Assembly (NCBI GenBank): GCA_910584545.1
Contig: CAJUBC010000001.1
Coordinates: 33,968 to 97,967 of the forward strand
From: an uncultured Muribaculaceae bacterium
GTDB taxonomy: Bacteria; Bacteroidota; Bacteroidia; Bacteroidales; Muribaculaceae
DNA length: 64,000 nucleotides
Direction: 5' to 3'
Part shown: positions 9,065 through 17,256 of the stretch, one piece after another
How the letters are laid out: each line of letters opens with the position of its first letter
Position numbering within the stretch: the stretch's first letter is position 1
Position numbers and translations under genes: made by a program
Notes under the pieces: model-generated
The model's database searches: none
Told to the model about the DNA's origin: nothing
What the model saw: only the letters and a program-made list of their open reading frames with translations

Positions 9065-9502
9065 CTATAGGGCTGCCGACTTGAGATTCAAGGCGGTATA
9101 CCCTATCCTGAAAAAAGACTGGGCATAATCCTTGGGGCGGACCACTGTTCCGTCCCAAACTACTATATCTATGTCGATAGGCACCCTGCCCTCTTTCCTC
9201 GCAAGAGCATCGCGTCCGGCCTTTACTTCATATTGTTTGGAGAATCTTTCCAATTCCGTCTGGTCCATACGGGTCCGTCCCGACAGGACTGCATTCATGT
9301 ATGGGTCGCCGTAACCATGTATCTCCGGAGTCTCGTAGATGTCGGATACCCTGCAGTCCAAAAGCAATCCCCTCATCGCGGCTATGGCCTCCAGGATTCT
9401 CCGGCATCGCGGAGGATCGTTCGTCCCGAGACTCACCACCACCTCATGAAGCGGCCCATCTCCATGATTGATTCCAGACAATCCCTCTCCTAATTGACTC
9501 AT
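9065..9502 (-). CDS. folK: 2-amino-4-hydroxy-6-hydroxymethyldihydropteridine pyrophosphokinase
   Basis: HPPK transfers pyrophosphate from ATP to hydroxymethyl-dihydropterin in folate synthesis. The VVSLGTNDPPR opening and the RVPIDIDIVVWDG motif (the family PR..DiDi..y box) identify it. With the ATG at 9502 it has 145 residues, the short Bacteroidales size. That start lies 7 bases past the upstream metallophosphoesterase stop; starts further upstream would overlap that gene. It is the last gene of the PASTA-rluD-acyltransferase-phosphoesterase-folK run and converges on the PAS gene. Confidence 0.88.
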   Translation of the reverse strand: MSQLGEGLSGINHGDGPLHEVVVSLGTNDPPRCRRILEAIAAMRGLLLDCRVSDIYETPEIHGYGDPYMNAVLSGRTRMDQTELERFSKQYEVKAGRDALARKEGRVPIDIDIVVWDGTVVRPKDYAQSFFRIGYTALNLKSAAL

Positions 9503-9509
9503 ATCCGTC

Positions 9510-10760
9510 TCATTCCTTTTCAGCCTCCGGATCCGCGGCATTCTCTCCGCGTCTCAACGTTATCAGTGTAACCTCCGGCACAGCTCCTATGCGGCATGGA
9601 ATCCCCACCTCGCCGGCACCGATGTTGACATAGAGATATTCGGGGGAATCCTTTCCGTTGGTATATAACCCGCCCCAGAGTGGATAGCGCCACTCAGCCG
9701 GTGACCATTTCCAATCGCCCACCTTCACTATTGACTGCATGGCGTGGGTATGTCCCGAAAGCGTCAGGTCGATATTGGTACTGGGCTCCACCTCCATCTG
9801 CCAATGCGCGGGATTGTGGCTCATCAGCACTTTGTAGTTCGCATCATTCAGGGCCGACAGCCCCCCTTTCTTATAGGAGCTTTCCAGATGTCCGTAGCAT
9901 TTGAACGGCGGGTCCCCCCAGTTCTCGACACCGATCAGGGCTATCGAGTCCTGACCGTCATAGAGGAACCGATGCTCGTTGTTGAGAAGGGTCCAACCCA
10001 TCTTTTTCTCATATCCGGCGAGTTTTCTGTTGTTGGCTTCCTTATCGGCGGGATTCTTCCAGTCGATATAGTCGCCGTAGTCATGGTTGCCGAGGATGGA
10101 ATATACTCCGCGTGGAGCTTTCAGCCTCGACAGGATCGGTATGAACGGTTCCAGCTCTTCGGTGCGTCGGTTTACAATGTCGCCTGTGAAAAGTATCAGA
10201 TCGGGATTGTTCGCGTTGATCGAATCAACCAGCGCGCTGATGAAAGTCGTGTCGTTACCCCATGTGCCTACATGGATGTCGCTGAACTGGGCGATGCGGA
10301 GGCCGTCGAATCCCGCAGGCAGTTTCGGTGAAGTAATCTCCACTTTGCTTACCTCGATTTCATGTCTGGTGAAGACCACACCCCACCACATCGTGAGGAA
10401 GCATATCACCGCCATAGGAATACCTGCCATCACGCCATAGTTGAACTTCCTGTGAGAGAACAGCGAGAAGAGCCTTCCCGACAGAGAGAACAGGCAGTAA
10501 ACCGCTTTAGACACATACACCGTCATATAGCTGAACAGCATCCACATCACTGTCGCGATGCAGCTTGCCTCGTCCCTCAGGGGAATGCAGGCCATCACTA
10601 TCAGGAAAATCCAGCAGGCCACGGAAAGGGCAGCGTAGATACGTGTGTACGGTTTCCTCCGGCCGGCGGAAGTGTAAGACTTCAGGTCCAGCCAGATATA
10701 TAAATCTACAAGAAAGCTTATAACGAACAGCGCCACGAGTGCCGGAACGGGTATCCTCAT
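9510..10760 (-). CDS. Membrane-anchored calcineurin-like metallophosphoesterase
   Basis: Four to five N-terminal membrane helices (residues 1 to ~140) precede a metallophosphoesterase domain with all dinuclear-metal motifs: QFSDIHVGTW, TGDIVNRR, LGNHDYGDY and SGHTHAMQ. This architecture matches YkuE/YaeI-like enzymes; some relatives hydrolyse lipid-linked phosphoesters or UDP-diacylglucosamine, but the substrate is unknown. It follows a PlsC-type acyltransferase gene by 14 bases, so a role in envelope lipid metabolism is a reasonable inference. Confidence 0.87.
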   Translation of the reverse strand: MRIPVPALVALFVISFLVDLYIWLDLKSYTSAGRRKPYTRIYAALSVACWIFLIVMACIPLRDEASCIATVMWMLFSYMTVYVSKAVYCLFSLSGRLFSLFSHRKFNYGVMAGIPMAVICFLTMWWGVVFTRHEIEVSKVEITSPKLPAGFDGLRIAQFSDIHVGTWGNDTTFISALVDSINANNPDLILFTGDIVNRRTEELEPFIPILSRLKAPRGVYSILGNHDYGDYIDWKNPADKEANNRKLAGYEKKMGWTLLNNEHRFLYDGQDSIALIGVENWGDPPFKCYGHLESSYKKGGLSALNDANYKVLMSHNPAHWQMEVEPSTNIDLTLSGHTHAMQSIVKVGDWKWSPAEWRYPLWGGLYTNGKDSPEYLYVNIGAGEVGIPCRIGAVPEVTLITLRRGENAADPEAEKE

Positions 10761-10774
10761 AATCTACCGGAATC

Positions 10775-11956
10775 TCACTCCATTCCTCCGAGAATGGTCT
10801 TCAGTTTGTTCTTGAGAGGATTGGAATACATCGTGAGCATCATGTCGAGCATGAACTTGCGTTCCTCCTCCGTGACGTTCTCCACATCCACCTTGTCGAG
10901 CTGATTGTGGAAATAATCCTCCACCTCCTGCCTTTCGAGCTCGGAATATTTCCCGGAGAAACGCTTTATGCCATGAAGCATGTCGTATGCAATGTAGTTG
11001 ATCGGGAAGATCTCGTAGCTGCGGTGGATGGCCTGGTCGATTACCCATCCCACATATTTTGCCGATGTGTTGACATCGGAGAATTCACCGATCTCGTCAA
11101 GTTTGTTGTTGATGCGCGGAGTCATCTGGAAATGTACGCGGCCTTTGAACTGAAGCAGACCGGTCTCCATGCTGAAGAGGTCGTCGCGCTGAGATTTCTT
11201 GAATTCGGGATCGCGACGGCGGAGCAGGAACTCGCGGGCCTTAAGATAATCGTTGGGGTCGAACTCATAGGAAATAGATACGGGCATCAGATTTATTTCC
11301 TTCAGTTTCTCCATGAAGGAACCCTCGCCGGCTATGGCGAGCATCTTGACGAGCGACTCCTGCGTGTGGTCGCTGCTGTCCTTGGCGCGCCCCTCGCGCT
11401 GGGCTATCCATACCGACTCATGCTTCTCGAGAATGGCGTGGTGGATGTATGCCGACAGCTTCTTCGCCGCCAACAGACCCTCGCGCAGACCGGTGTTTCG
11501 CTTCACGATGAACGACTTGTTGAGTCGCACCAGATCATTGATCCAGTCGAATACGAGCAGATTATTGCCGATTGCCACCTCCGGCGTGGGATAATTCCGC
11601 CTCAGCAGGGCCAGACCGAGGAACGAGGCATCGAGCACGATGTCGCGGTGGTTGGTGATGAACGTATAGTTCATGCCGGGATTATAATATTTCACGCCTC
11701 CGAGCGAAATGCCGGCCGTGGTGGTCTTGGCGAGCATCTCCAGGAATGGGAACATGATCTGATGCTGGAAATCATATTTGTTGTCCATCTGTTTCATCTC
11801 ATCGAGAATCACCTGGACATCTTCCTTCGGCATTGTATAGTTTATCGCATGCAGAAAGCCGGGATCAACGATCATGCTGGCCATTTTCTCCTTGAAGACA
11901 GAATCATCGTAAGGGGCGATATCACTGAAATCATACTGTTTCGATTCCATAATCAT
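10775..11956 (-). CDS. 1-acyl-sn-glycerol-3-phosphate acyltransferase-like protein
   Basis: Long PlsC/LPLAT-family acyltransferase (393 residues; typical PlsC is 240-260). The catalytic HX4D motif is ITNHRDIVLDASFL near residue 100 and the substrate motif is AQREGRAKDSSD near residue 185. The C-terminal ~150 residues are helical and are found in Bacteroidota members of this family. Start choice is ambiguous: ATG at 11956 or the ATG two codons on. It lies 6 bases after the pseudouridine synthase. A second, ordinary-length PlsC is at 25.8 kb. Confidence 0.85.
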   Translation of the reverse strand: MIMESKQYDFSDIAPYDDSVFKEKMASMIVDPGFLHAINYTMPKEDVQVILDEMKQMDNKYDFQHQIMFPFLEMLAKTTTAGISLGGVKYYNPGMNYTFITNHRDIVLDASFLGLALLRRNYPTPEVAIGNNLLVFDWINDLVRLNKSFIVKRNTGLREGLLAAKKLSAYIHHAILEKHESVWIAQREGRAKDSSDHTQESLVKMLAIAGEGSFMEKLKEINLMPVSISYEFDPNDYLKAREFLLRRRDPEFKKSQRDDLFSMETGLLQFKGRVHFQMTPRINNKLDEIGEFSDVNTSAKYVGWVIDQAIHRSYEIFPINYIAYDMLHGIKRFSGKYSELERQEVEDYFHNQLDKVDVENVTEEERKFMLDMMLTMYSNPLKNKLKTILGGME

Positions 11957-11962
11957 CTGTAT

Positions 11963-13099
11963 TTAAATTGTTCCTGCCCCGTCGCGATATGTTCGCCACT
12001 TCTCGATAAGCGACTGCATGTCCGGCGGGACGGATGCCTCGAAGTCCATCTGACATCCTGTATCGGGATGGGTGAAACCGAGCGTGCGGGCGTGGAGCGC
12101 CTGACGCGGACAGACTGCGAAGCAGTTTTCAATGAATTTCTTATAATTTGAGGAAGTGTTTCCCTTCAGTATCCGGTCTCCTCCGTATCGTTCGTCGTTG
12201 AAGAGAGGATGGCCGGTATGCTGCATGTGCACCCTGATCTGATGCGTGCGCCCTGTCTCGAGTACGCACTTCACAAGGGTGACATACCCGAACCTCTCAA
12301 GCACCTGCCAGTGCGTCACGGCATGTTTCCCCTTTGACGGATCCTGGGTCACCGCCATCTGCAGCGCATTTCGTGGATTACGCGCGATATTACCCGTGAT
12401 TGTGCCGGAATCCTCCGTGAAATCCCCCCATACGAGCGCCACATATTCGCGTCGGGTCGTCTTCTCGAAAAACTGCTTTCCGAGCATGGTTTTGGCTTCG
12501 GGAGTCTTAGCCACGACAAGCAGACCACTCGTATCCTTGTCGATACGGTGAACCAGTCCCAGTCTCGGGTCATTCACGTCATAATCGGGATTCCCTTTGA
12601 AATGCCATGCTAGAGCATTCACGAGCGTTCCTGTCCAGTTGCCGTGTCCGGGATGCACCACGAGGCCGGCCGGCTTGTTCACAACGAGCACCGTCGAGTC
12701 TTCATAGACAATGTCAAGAGGAATGTCTTCGGCTACTACTTCGAACTCGTAGCGGGGGCGGTCCATCACCACACTCACCACATCGCCCGGCTTGACGCGG
12801 TAATTGCTCTTCACGGCCTTGCCGTTGACGATAATGCAGCCTGCTTCCGCAGCCTGCTGGACCCTGTTGCGCGAGGTACGCTCGAGACGTTCCGTCAGGA
12901 ACTTGTCAACGCGAAGAAGCTGCTGGCCCTTGTCCGCCTCAAACCGGAAATGCTCGAAAAGCTCCCTGCCGTCGGACATCACGAAATCAGGTTCGACGCA
13001 TTCAGCATCATCCCTTGTCTCCGGCAGCTCTCCCGGCCGGGTTTCATCCTGCAACAACTCTTCCTCGCCTGTCATCGTTCCTTTTTCTTCGCGTGACAA
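11963..13099 (-). CDS. RluA/RluD-family pseudouridine synthase
   Basis: Converts uridine to pseudouridine in 23S rRNA or tRNA. An S4 RNA-binding domain (about residues 55-115, LRVDKFLTERLE) precedes the synthase domain with catalytic aspartate in LVHRIDKDTSGLL and the TGRTHQIRVHM motif. The N-terminal ~50 residues are acidic and variable; starts at residue 1 or 9 are possible. It is located 11 bases after the PASTA gene, a linkage I recall as common in Bacteroidales. RluD is the best guess by architecture. Confidence 0.9.
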   Translation of the reverse strand: MSREEKGTMTGEEELLQDETRPGELPETRDDAECVEPDFVMSDGRELFEHFRFEADKGQQLLRVDKFLTERLERTSRNRVQQAAEAGCIIVNGKAVKSNYRVKPGDVVSVVMDRPRYEFEVVAEDIPLDIVYEDSTVLVVNKPAGLVVHPGHGNWTGTLVNALAWHFKGNPDYDVNDPRLGLVHRIDKDTSGLLVVAKTPEAKTMLGKQFFEKTTRREYVALVWGDFTEDSGTITGNIARNPRNALQMAVTQDPSKGKHAVTHWQVLERFGYVTLVKCVLETGRTHQIRVHMQHTGHPLFNDERYGGDRILKGNTSSNYKKFIENCFAVCPRQALHARTLGFTHPDTGCQMDFEASVPPDMQSLIEKWRTYRDGAGTI

Positions 13100-13110
13100 T
13101 AATCATACCG

Positions 13111-13881
13111 TCAGAAATACTGGGATTCCCCGCTCTCTTCCTCCGGACCCGACTGCTCCGGCACAGGAGCCGCATATCCGCCGGACTCCTCAGGCGACAT
13201 TGGTTCCGCTTCGTTATATAGGTCCGGATTACTGCGGTAATGGTCAAGATATTCGAGATTCTGCAGAGAGTCCTGCAGGTCGTTGAGCCGGCCGTCGGAA
13301 ACCTCCAGCACCATCGATGCATTCACCGGTACCTTCTGCATCTTCCTTACCGCCCTGCCGTTGGCCATCACCTTCACCACCCTATCGGTGGTTCCGAGCA
13401 CCTTGACCACCCGGATATTCTTGAATCCAAGCTCCTCGAGGCGTGCGAGCGCCGAACGGTGTGACTCTCCCCTGAGCGCATATTCATTAGGATGATTGTC
13501 ATCGTCGAGTATCACCTCCTTGGTATGCACGGCGTTGATGTACAGGAATATCTTGCGGCCCGGCTTAACTATCGACTTCGCCTTGGGGAACTGCTCTATC
13601 ACGTGTCCCGGCTTGACATCGTCGCGGTAAAGCGAGTCGCGGATGTCCACCTTGAATCCATGGTCGTGCAGAAGCTGGACGGCCTGACTGTAGGTCATGT
13701 TCTCCACTCCCGGCACCTGAGTGCTCCTGCCGTGCTTGGTGAACAATGCCATAGCGAGATACACGGCATATATTCCCAATATGGCTATTATGATTATTAT
13801 CAAAAAGTTAGCCATAACAGGATGCCGGTCAAAAAAACGGCTGCCCCAACTATACGAATTATCTGATTTCGACTTTTTCAA
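13111..13881 (-). CDS. Membrane-anchored PASTA-domain protein
   Basis: A short basic N-terminus, one membrane helix (about residues 22-46, ANFLIIIIIAILGIYAVY), then two PASTA-like repeats (about 52-118 and 125-195) and a flexible proline/glutamate-rich tail. PASTA domains bind peptidoglycan or contact penicillin-binding proteins, so this is probably a periplasmic cell-wall-associated factor; no kinase or transpeptidase domain is attached. The start is a TTG giving MKKSKSDN; an in-frame TGA two codons upstream excludes a longer frame. A well-spaced promoter ends 22 bases upstream. Confidence 0.82.
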   Translation of the reverse strand: MKKSKSDNSYSWGSRFFDRHPVMANFLIIIIIAILGIYAVYLAMALFTKHGRSTQVPGVENMTYSQAVQLLHDHGFKVDIRDSLYRDDVKPGHVIEQFPKAKSIVKPGRKIFLYINAVHTKEVILDDDNHPNEYALRGESHRSALARLEELGFKNIRVVKVLGTTDRVVKVMANGRAVRKMQKVPVNASMVLEVSDGRLNDLQDSLQNLEYLDHYRSNPDLYNEAEPMSPEESGGYAAPVPEQSGPEEESGESQYF

Positions 13882-13902
13882 GATTCAAAGGTTTTGGAAT
13901 TC

Positions 13903-13934
13903 CAAAGTTACAAATTTTTAGGTAGCCGCGCAAA
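13903..13934 (-). promoter_or_regulatory. Promoter for PASTA-rluD-acyltransferase-MPE-folK operon
   Basis: On the minus strand: TTTG (13934-13931), a 20-base spacer, TAACTTTG (13910-13903). The predicted leader to the TTG start at 13881 is about 18 bases. It separates this operon from the upstream fur-trk-dxs-mla run. Confidence 0.72.
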
Positions 13935-13983
13935 TTTTTCACGCTATTTACATCGCGTATTTACATCGCGTCCCCGCGATTGT

Positions 13984-14403
13984 TCAATGCCGCGAGGCGC
14001 ATTTCGGGCATAATCCCTTCAACACGAAATTGACCGTATGAGCCACAAAGTTTTCTGGAATCTCTATGATGGAGGGATTGATTCCACCGAGACAGAATAT
14101 CTCGCCGCATTCCTGACAAAGGAAATGGGCATGCATATCGCTCAGTGAATGATGTTCACCCCGGCACAGCTCATACTTGATGCGCCCGCTGCCGTCGTCA
14201 ATCTCGTGTACGATGTCTTTTTCGAGAAAAGTGACGAGCACCCTGAACACGCTCGATTTGTCCATGGAACCGAGTATGTCCACCACATCGGACAAGGCGA
14301 GAGGTCTGTCCTCGCGCTCCAGCGTACGGTATACGAGGATTCGGTTGGGAGTGGGCTTTATATCCCTATGTGTCAGAAGGAGTGCGATTTTATCATTGTC
14401 CAT
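13984..14403 (-). CDS. Fur-family metalloregulator
   Basis: A winged-helix N-terminal domain (to ~85, PTPNRILVYRTLE ... DKSSVFRVL recognition helix) is followed by a dimerisation domain with the metal-site HAHFLC stretch and two CxxC pairs (CQECG and CPKCA) that form the structural zinc site. This makes it a Fur/Zur/PerR-type repressor of 139 residues; which metal it senses cannot be read from sequence. It is the last gene of the mlaEF-dxs-trkAH run, 6 bases after trkH. Confidence 0.88.
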   Translation of the reverse strand: MDNDKIALLLTHRDIKPTPNRILVYRTLEREDRPLALSDVVDILGSMDKSSVFRVLVTFLEKDIVHEIDDGSGRIKYELCRGEHHSLSDMHAHFLCQECGEIFCLGGINPSIIEIPENFVAHTVNFVLKGLCPKCASRH

Positions 14404-14409
14404 GGTCTG

Positions 14410-15891
14410 TCAGCGTTTCCAGAATGCAGGAGTAAATACGAGGAGCACGGTGAATATCTCGAGACGCCCCACGAGCATGATGAAGGACAAGAGCCATTTG
14501 GCGGCGTCAGGTACCGCGGCATAGTTCCCGGCCAAACCAGTCGTGGCCGTTCCCAGCCCGGTGTTGGATATTGCCGATAGCGCGCAGAAGAAACCGTCGT
14601 TCACATCGAGCCCCATCAGGCAGAGGGCCATCCCGCCGAACAGTATCACCAATATGTACAGTATAAGGAATGCGAGCGTCTTCTGCACGATTGCCGTGGT
14701 CGTGCCTTTGCCGTTCATACTCACTGTGGTGACGGCACTCGGATGCATCATCTTGTAGAACTCGTTCTTGAGGAACTTGAACAGAAGTATGAAGCGGTCG
14801 ATTTTGGCACCTCCGGAAGTACTTCCCGCGCAGGCTCCCATGAACATCATCACCACCATGACCACCGTGGCGACAGATCCCCATTCATTGAAGTCAGGTT
14901 CCACTATTCCTGTGGAGGAAAGGATGGAGACAGTCTGGAAAAGCGGATCGATCGTGACATCCTCGACACTCTGCACCAGACCGCTGAAAACCACATTGAG
15001 AGTGAGCACCACATAGCACCCGGCTATCAGCCACAGATAGACGCGCAGCGTGGTGTTTTTCAACAGCATCTTGGGCTTCCCGATTGCCGCGTTGTATATC
15101 AGCGCGAAATTCACACCGCCGATAAACATAAAGAGGGTCATTACAGTCTTGATATAGATGGAGTTCCAATCCGAAAGCGACATGTCGGAATTGGAGAAGC
15201 CGCCGGTGGACATCGTGGAGAGACCGTAACAGAGCGCATCGAAAAAGTCCATCTTCGAGAACGACAGCAACATTATCAGTACGGCTGTGCATATTGCGTA
15301 CACGCCCCAGAGTCCTTTGGCGGTATAGCTCACCTGCGGACGGAGTTTGTCATGGGTGATTCCAGTGACCTCCGCGTTGAAAAGCTGCATACCTCCGGAG
15401 TAATTGAGCATGGGCACCACGGCGAGGGTGAACAGGATGATTCCGAGACCTCCGATCCACTGGATGATGCAGCGCCACAGCAAAATGGACTTAGGTACGT
15501 CCTCAAGCGTATTAAGCACAGAGGCCCCTGTAGTGGTAAAACCAGACATAGTCTCGAAGAAGGCATCAGTAAGCGACAGATGTGTTCCGTAGAACATGAA
15601 CGGGAGCATACCGAACATGGAAAGCACCACCCAGGTGAAGCCGGTGAGCAGGATCGCCTCCCTCTTGCCCATCTCCCGCGACTTCGGGCGCAGCAGCGTC
15701 ATCAGTCCACCGCTTCCTCCGGTTATGCCGAGGCATATCAGGAAGGGCCATGGCGACTCACCCTCCACACAGAGGGCCGTGGCACACGGTATTGCCATGA
15801 AGGCCGCCTCTATCACCAGAAGCAGCCCAACGACCCGAAGAATCATCGGAAGGTTGATGTACGCCTTATGTTTCAGATACATCTGAGCCAT
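14410..15891 (-). CDS. trkH: Trk potassium uptake channel subunit TrkH (copy 1)
   Basis: Inner-membrane K+ translocating subunit with four pore-loop repeats; TTTGASV, STGGFSNSD, SSTGIV and SNTGLGTA are the filter-type segments. The ATG at 15891 begins MAQMYLKHKAYINLP and lies 10 bases after the trkA stop; the longer open frame to 16011 would sit inside trkA. Length is 493 residues. It is paired with trkA (regulatory subunit) in the same operon. A paralogue lies at 32.3-33.8 kb. Confidence 0.93.
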   Translation of the reverse strand: MAQMYLKHKAYINLPMILRVVGLLLVIEAAFMAIPCATALCVEGESPWPFLICLGITGGSGGLMTLLRPKSREMGKREAILLTGFTWVVLSMFGMLPFMFYGTHLSLTDAFFETMSGFTTTGASVLNTLEDVPKSILLWRCIIQWIGGLGIILFTLAVVPMLNYSGGMQLFNAEVTGITHDKLRPQVSYTAKGLWGVYAICTAVLIMLLSFSKMDFFDALCYGLSTMSTGGFSNSDMSLSDWNSIYIKTVMTLFMFIGGVNFALIYNAAIGKPKMLLKNTTLRVYLWLIAGCYVVLTLNVVFSGLVQSVEDVTIDPLFQTVSILSSTGIVEPDFNEWGSVATVVMVVMMFMGACAGSTSGGAKIDRFILLFKFLKNEFYKMMHPSAVTTVSMNGKGTTTAIVQKTLAFLILYILVILFGGMALCLMGLDVNDGFFCALSAISNTGLGTATTGLAGNYAAVPDAAKWLLSFIMLVGRLEIFTVLLVFTPAFWKR

Positions 15892-15901
15892 TCCAACTTC
15901 A

Positions 15902-17233
15902 TCAGTTAAACCATTTCTCCAGTTTTTGAATCGTGCCCATAAGACTGAACACCACCACGTAGTCGCCGGCAAGAATCTGCGTATTACCGTCGATGAGCAT
16001 GACACGGTCACCCCGCACCATCGCCGCGAGGGTCATGCCGAAAGGCAGTTTCAGGGTCCTTACCGGACCTTTAGTGATCCTCGCCCCCTCCTTCACATGG
16101 ATTTCCGCCACTTCGGCATCTGCCATGGTGAGGAACCGGGAGCTGTCGTCGGCATCGATAAGTATCTGGTATATCCGGCTTGAGGCAAGAAGTTTCTTAT
16201 TCAGGGCCGTGCCGATATTGAGATTTTCAGCAAGCCCGTAGAACTGCAGGTTCTCCACGTCGGCTATCGTCTTGGGCACTCCGAACTCCTTAGCCGTCAT
16301 ACATGCGAGAATGTTTGTCTCCGATTGGTCCGTCAGGGCGAGGAATGCGTCATACTGGTATATGTTGTTCTCGCGAAGCACCTCGATGTCGCGCCCGTCA
16401 CCGTATACAATCTCGCAATCGGGCAATTGAGTGGCCATTGATTCGCAGTTGGCCATGTCGGTATCAAGTATCTTGATGTGGAAGCGGTCATGGTAAAGCT
16501 CGGCGAAGCGTCTGGCAATCCGGCTGCCTCCCATGATGAATGCCTTCTTTATCACCCGCTTTGTCTTGCCGCACAGTCTCATCACCTCATCCTTATGCTC
16601 CGGAGTGGTGATGAAATATACTATGTCGTCGGTGAGAATCTCATCGTTGCCGTTAGGTATGATGGTCTCGTTGTTCCGCTTTATCGCCGCTATGTGGAAA
16701 TCATGTCTGGTGACCGGCAGATCACGCAGCTTCTTGTCAAGCAATATGGAGTTGCCGTGAAGCTTTACTCCGATCATCAACAGCTTGCCGTCGTGGAGGG
16801 CGCCCCAGTAGCGTGTCCAGTTGTGGTCGAGGGCCATTGCTATCTCGTTGGCGGCAAGGTTCTCGGGATAGATCAGGAAATCCACCCCGAGTTCACGCAG
16901 AATCTGCCTGTTTTCCTGAATGAGGAACTCGCAATTGTCGATTCTGGCCACGGTCTTCGCCGCTCCGAGCTTCTTGGCTATCGCGCAGCTCGTGATGTTG
17001 CGTGTCTCGTATGGAGTGACGGCGATATAGAGGTCGGCGTCGCTCACTCCGACATCCTTCATGCTCTCGAACGACGATGTGGAGCCGTTCCAGGTCATGA
17101 GGTTATAGTTGGAGTCTATCACGTCGAGCCGAGCCTGGTCGCTGTCAAGCAGCGTGATGTCCTGATTCTCTTTGGAAAGCATCTTCGCCAGATGTGTACC
17201 CACTTCGCCCGCTCCCGCTATTACGATTTTCAT
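15902..17233 (-). CDS. trkA: Trk potassium uptake regulatory subunit TrkA
   Basis: Peripheral NAD(H)-binding regulator of TrkH. It has two RCK units: the first Rossmann motif is MKIVIAGAGEVGTHLAK, the second is FIMGGSRIARRFAE near residue 233, each followed by an RCK_C segment (about 140-220 and 370-443). Its 443-residue length fits the duplicated TrkA. It is located between dxs and trkH with gaps of 23 and 10 bases. Confidence 0.94.
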   Translation of the reverse strand: MKIVIAGAGEVGTHLAKMLSKENQDITLLDSDQARLDVIDSNYNLMTWNGSTSSFESMKDVGVSDADLYIAVTPYETRNITSCAIAKKLGAAKTVARIDNCEFLIQENRQILRELGVDFLIYPENLAANEIAMALDHNWTRYWGALHDGKLLMIGVKLHGNSILLDKKLRDLPVTRHDFHIAAIKRNNETIIPNGNDEILTDDIVYFITTPEHKDEVMRLCGKTKRVIKKAFIMGGSRIARRFAELYHDRFHIKILDTDMANCESMATQLPDCEIVYGDGRDIEVLRENNIYQYDAFLALTDQSETNILACMTAKEFGVPKTIADVENLQFYGLAENLNIGTALNKKLLASSRIYQILIDADDSSRFLTMADAEVAEIHVKEGARITKGPVRTLKLPFGMTLAAMVRGDRVMLIDGNTQILAGDYVVVFSLMGTIQKLEKWFN

Positions 17234-17256
17234 AGTTATTCAGCTCATTTAGAACT

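Noticed and set aside
10907..12151. 414-residue frame antisense to the acyltransferase
   Set aside because: Shadow of a conserved gene; no motif and no start context.
14743..15909. 388-residue frame antisense to trkH
   Set aside because: His/Glu-rich translation typical of the reverse of membrane-protein codons; trkH is unambiguous.
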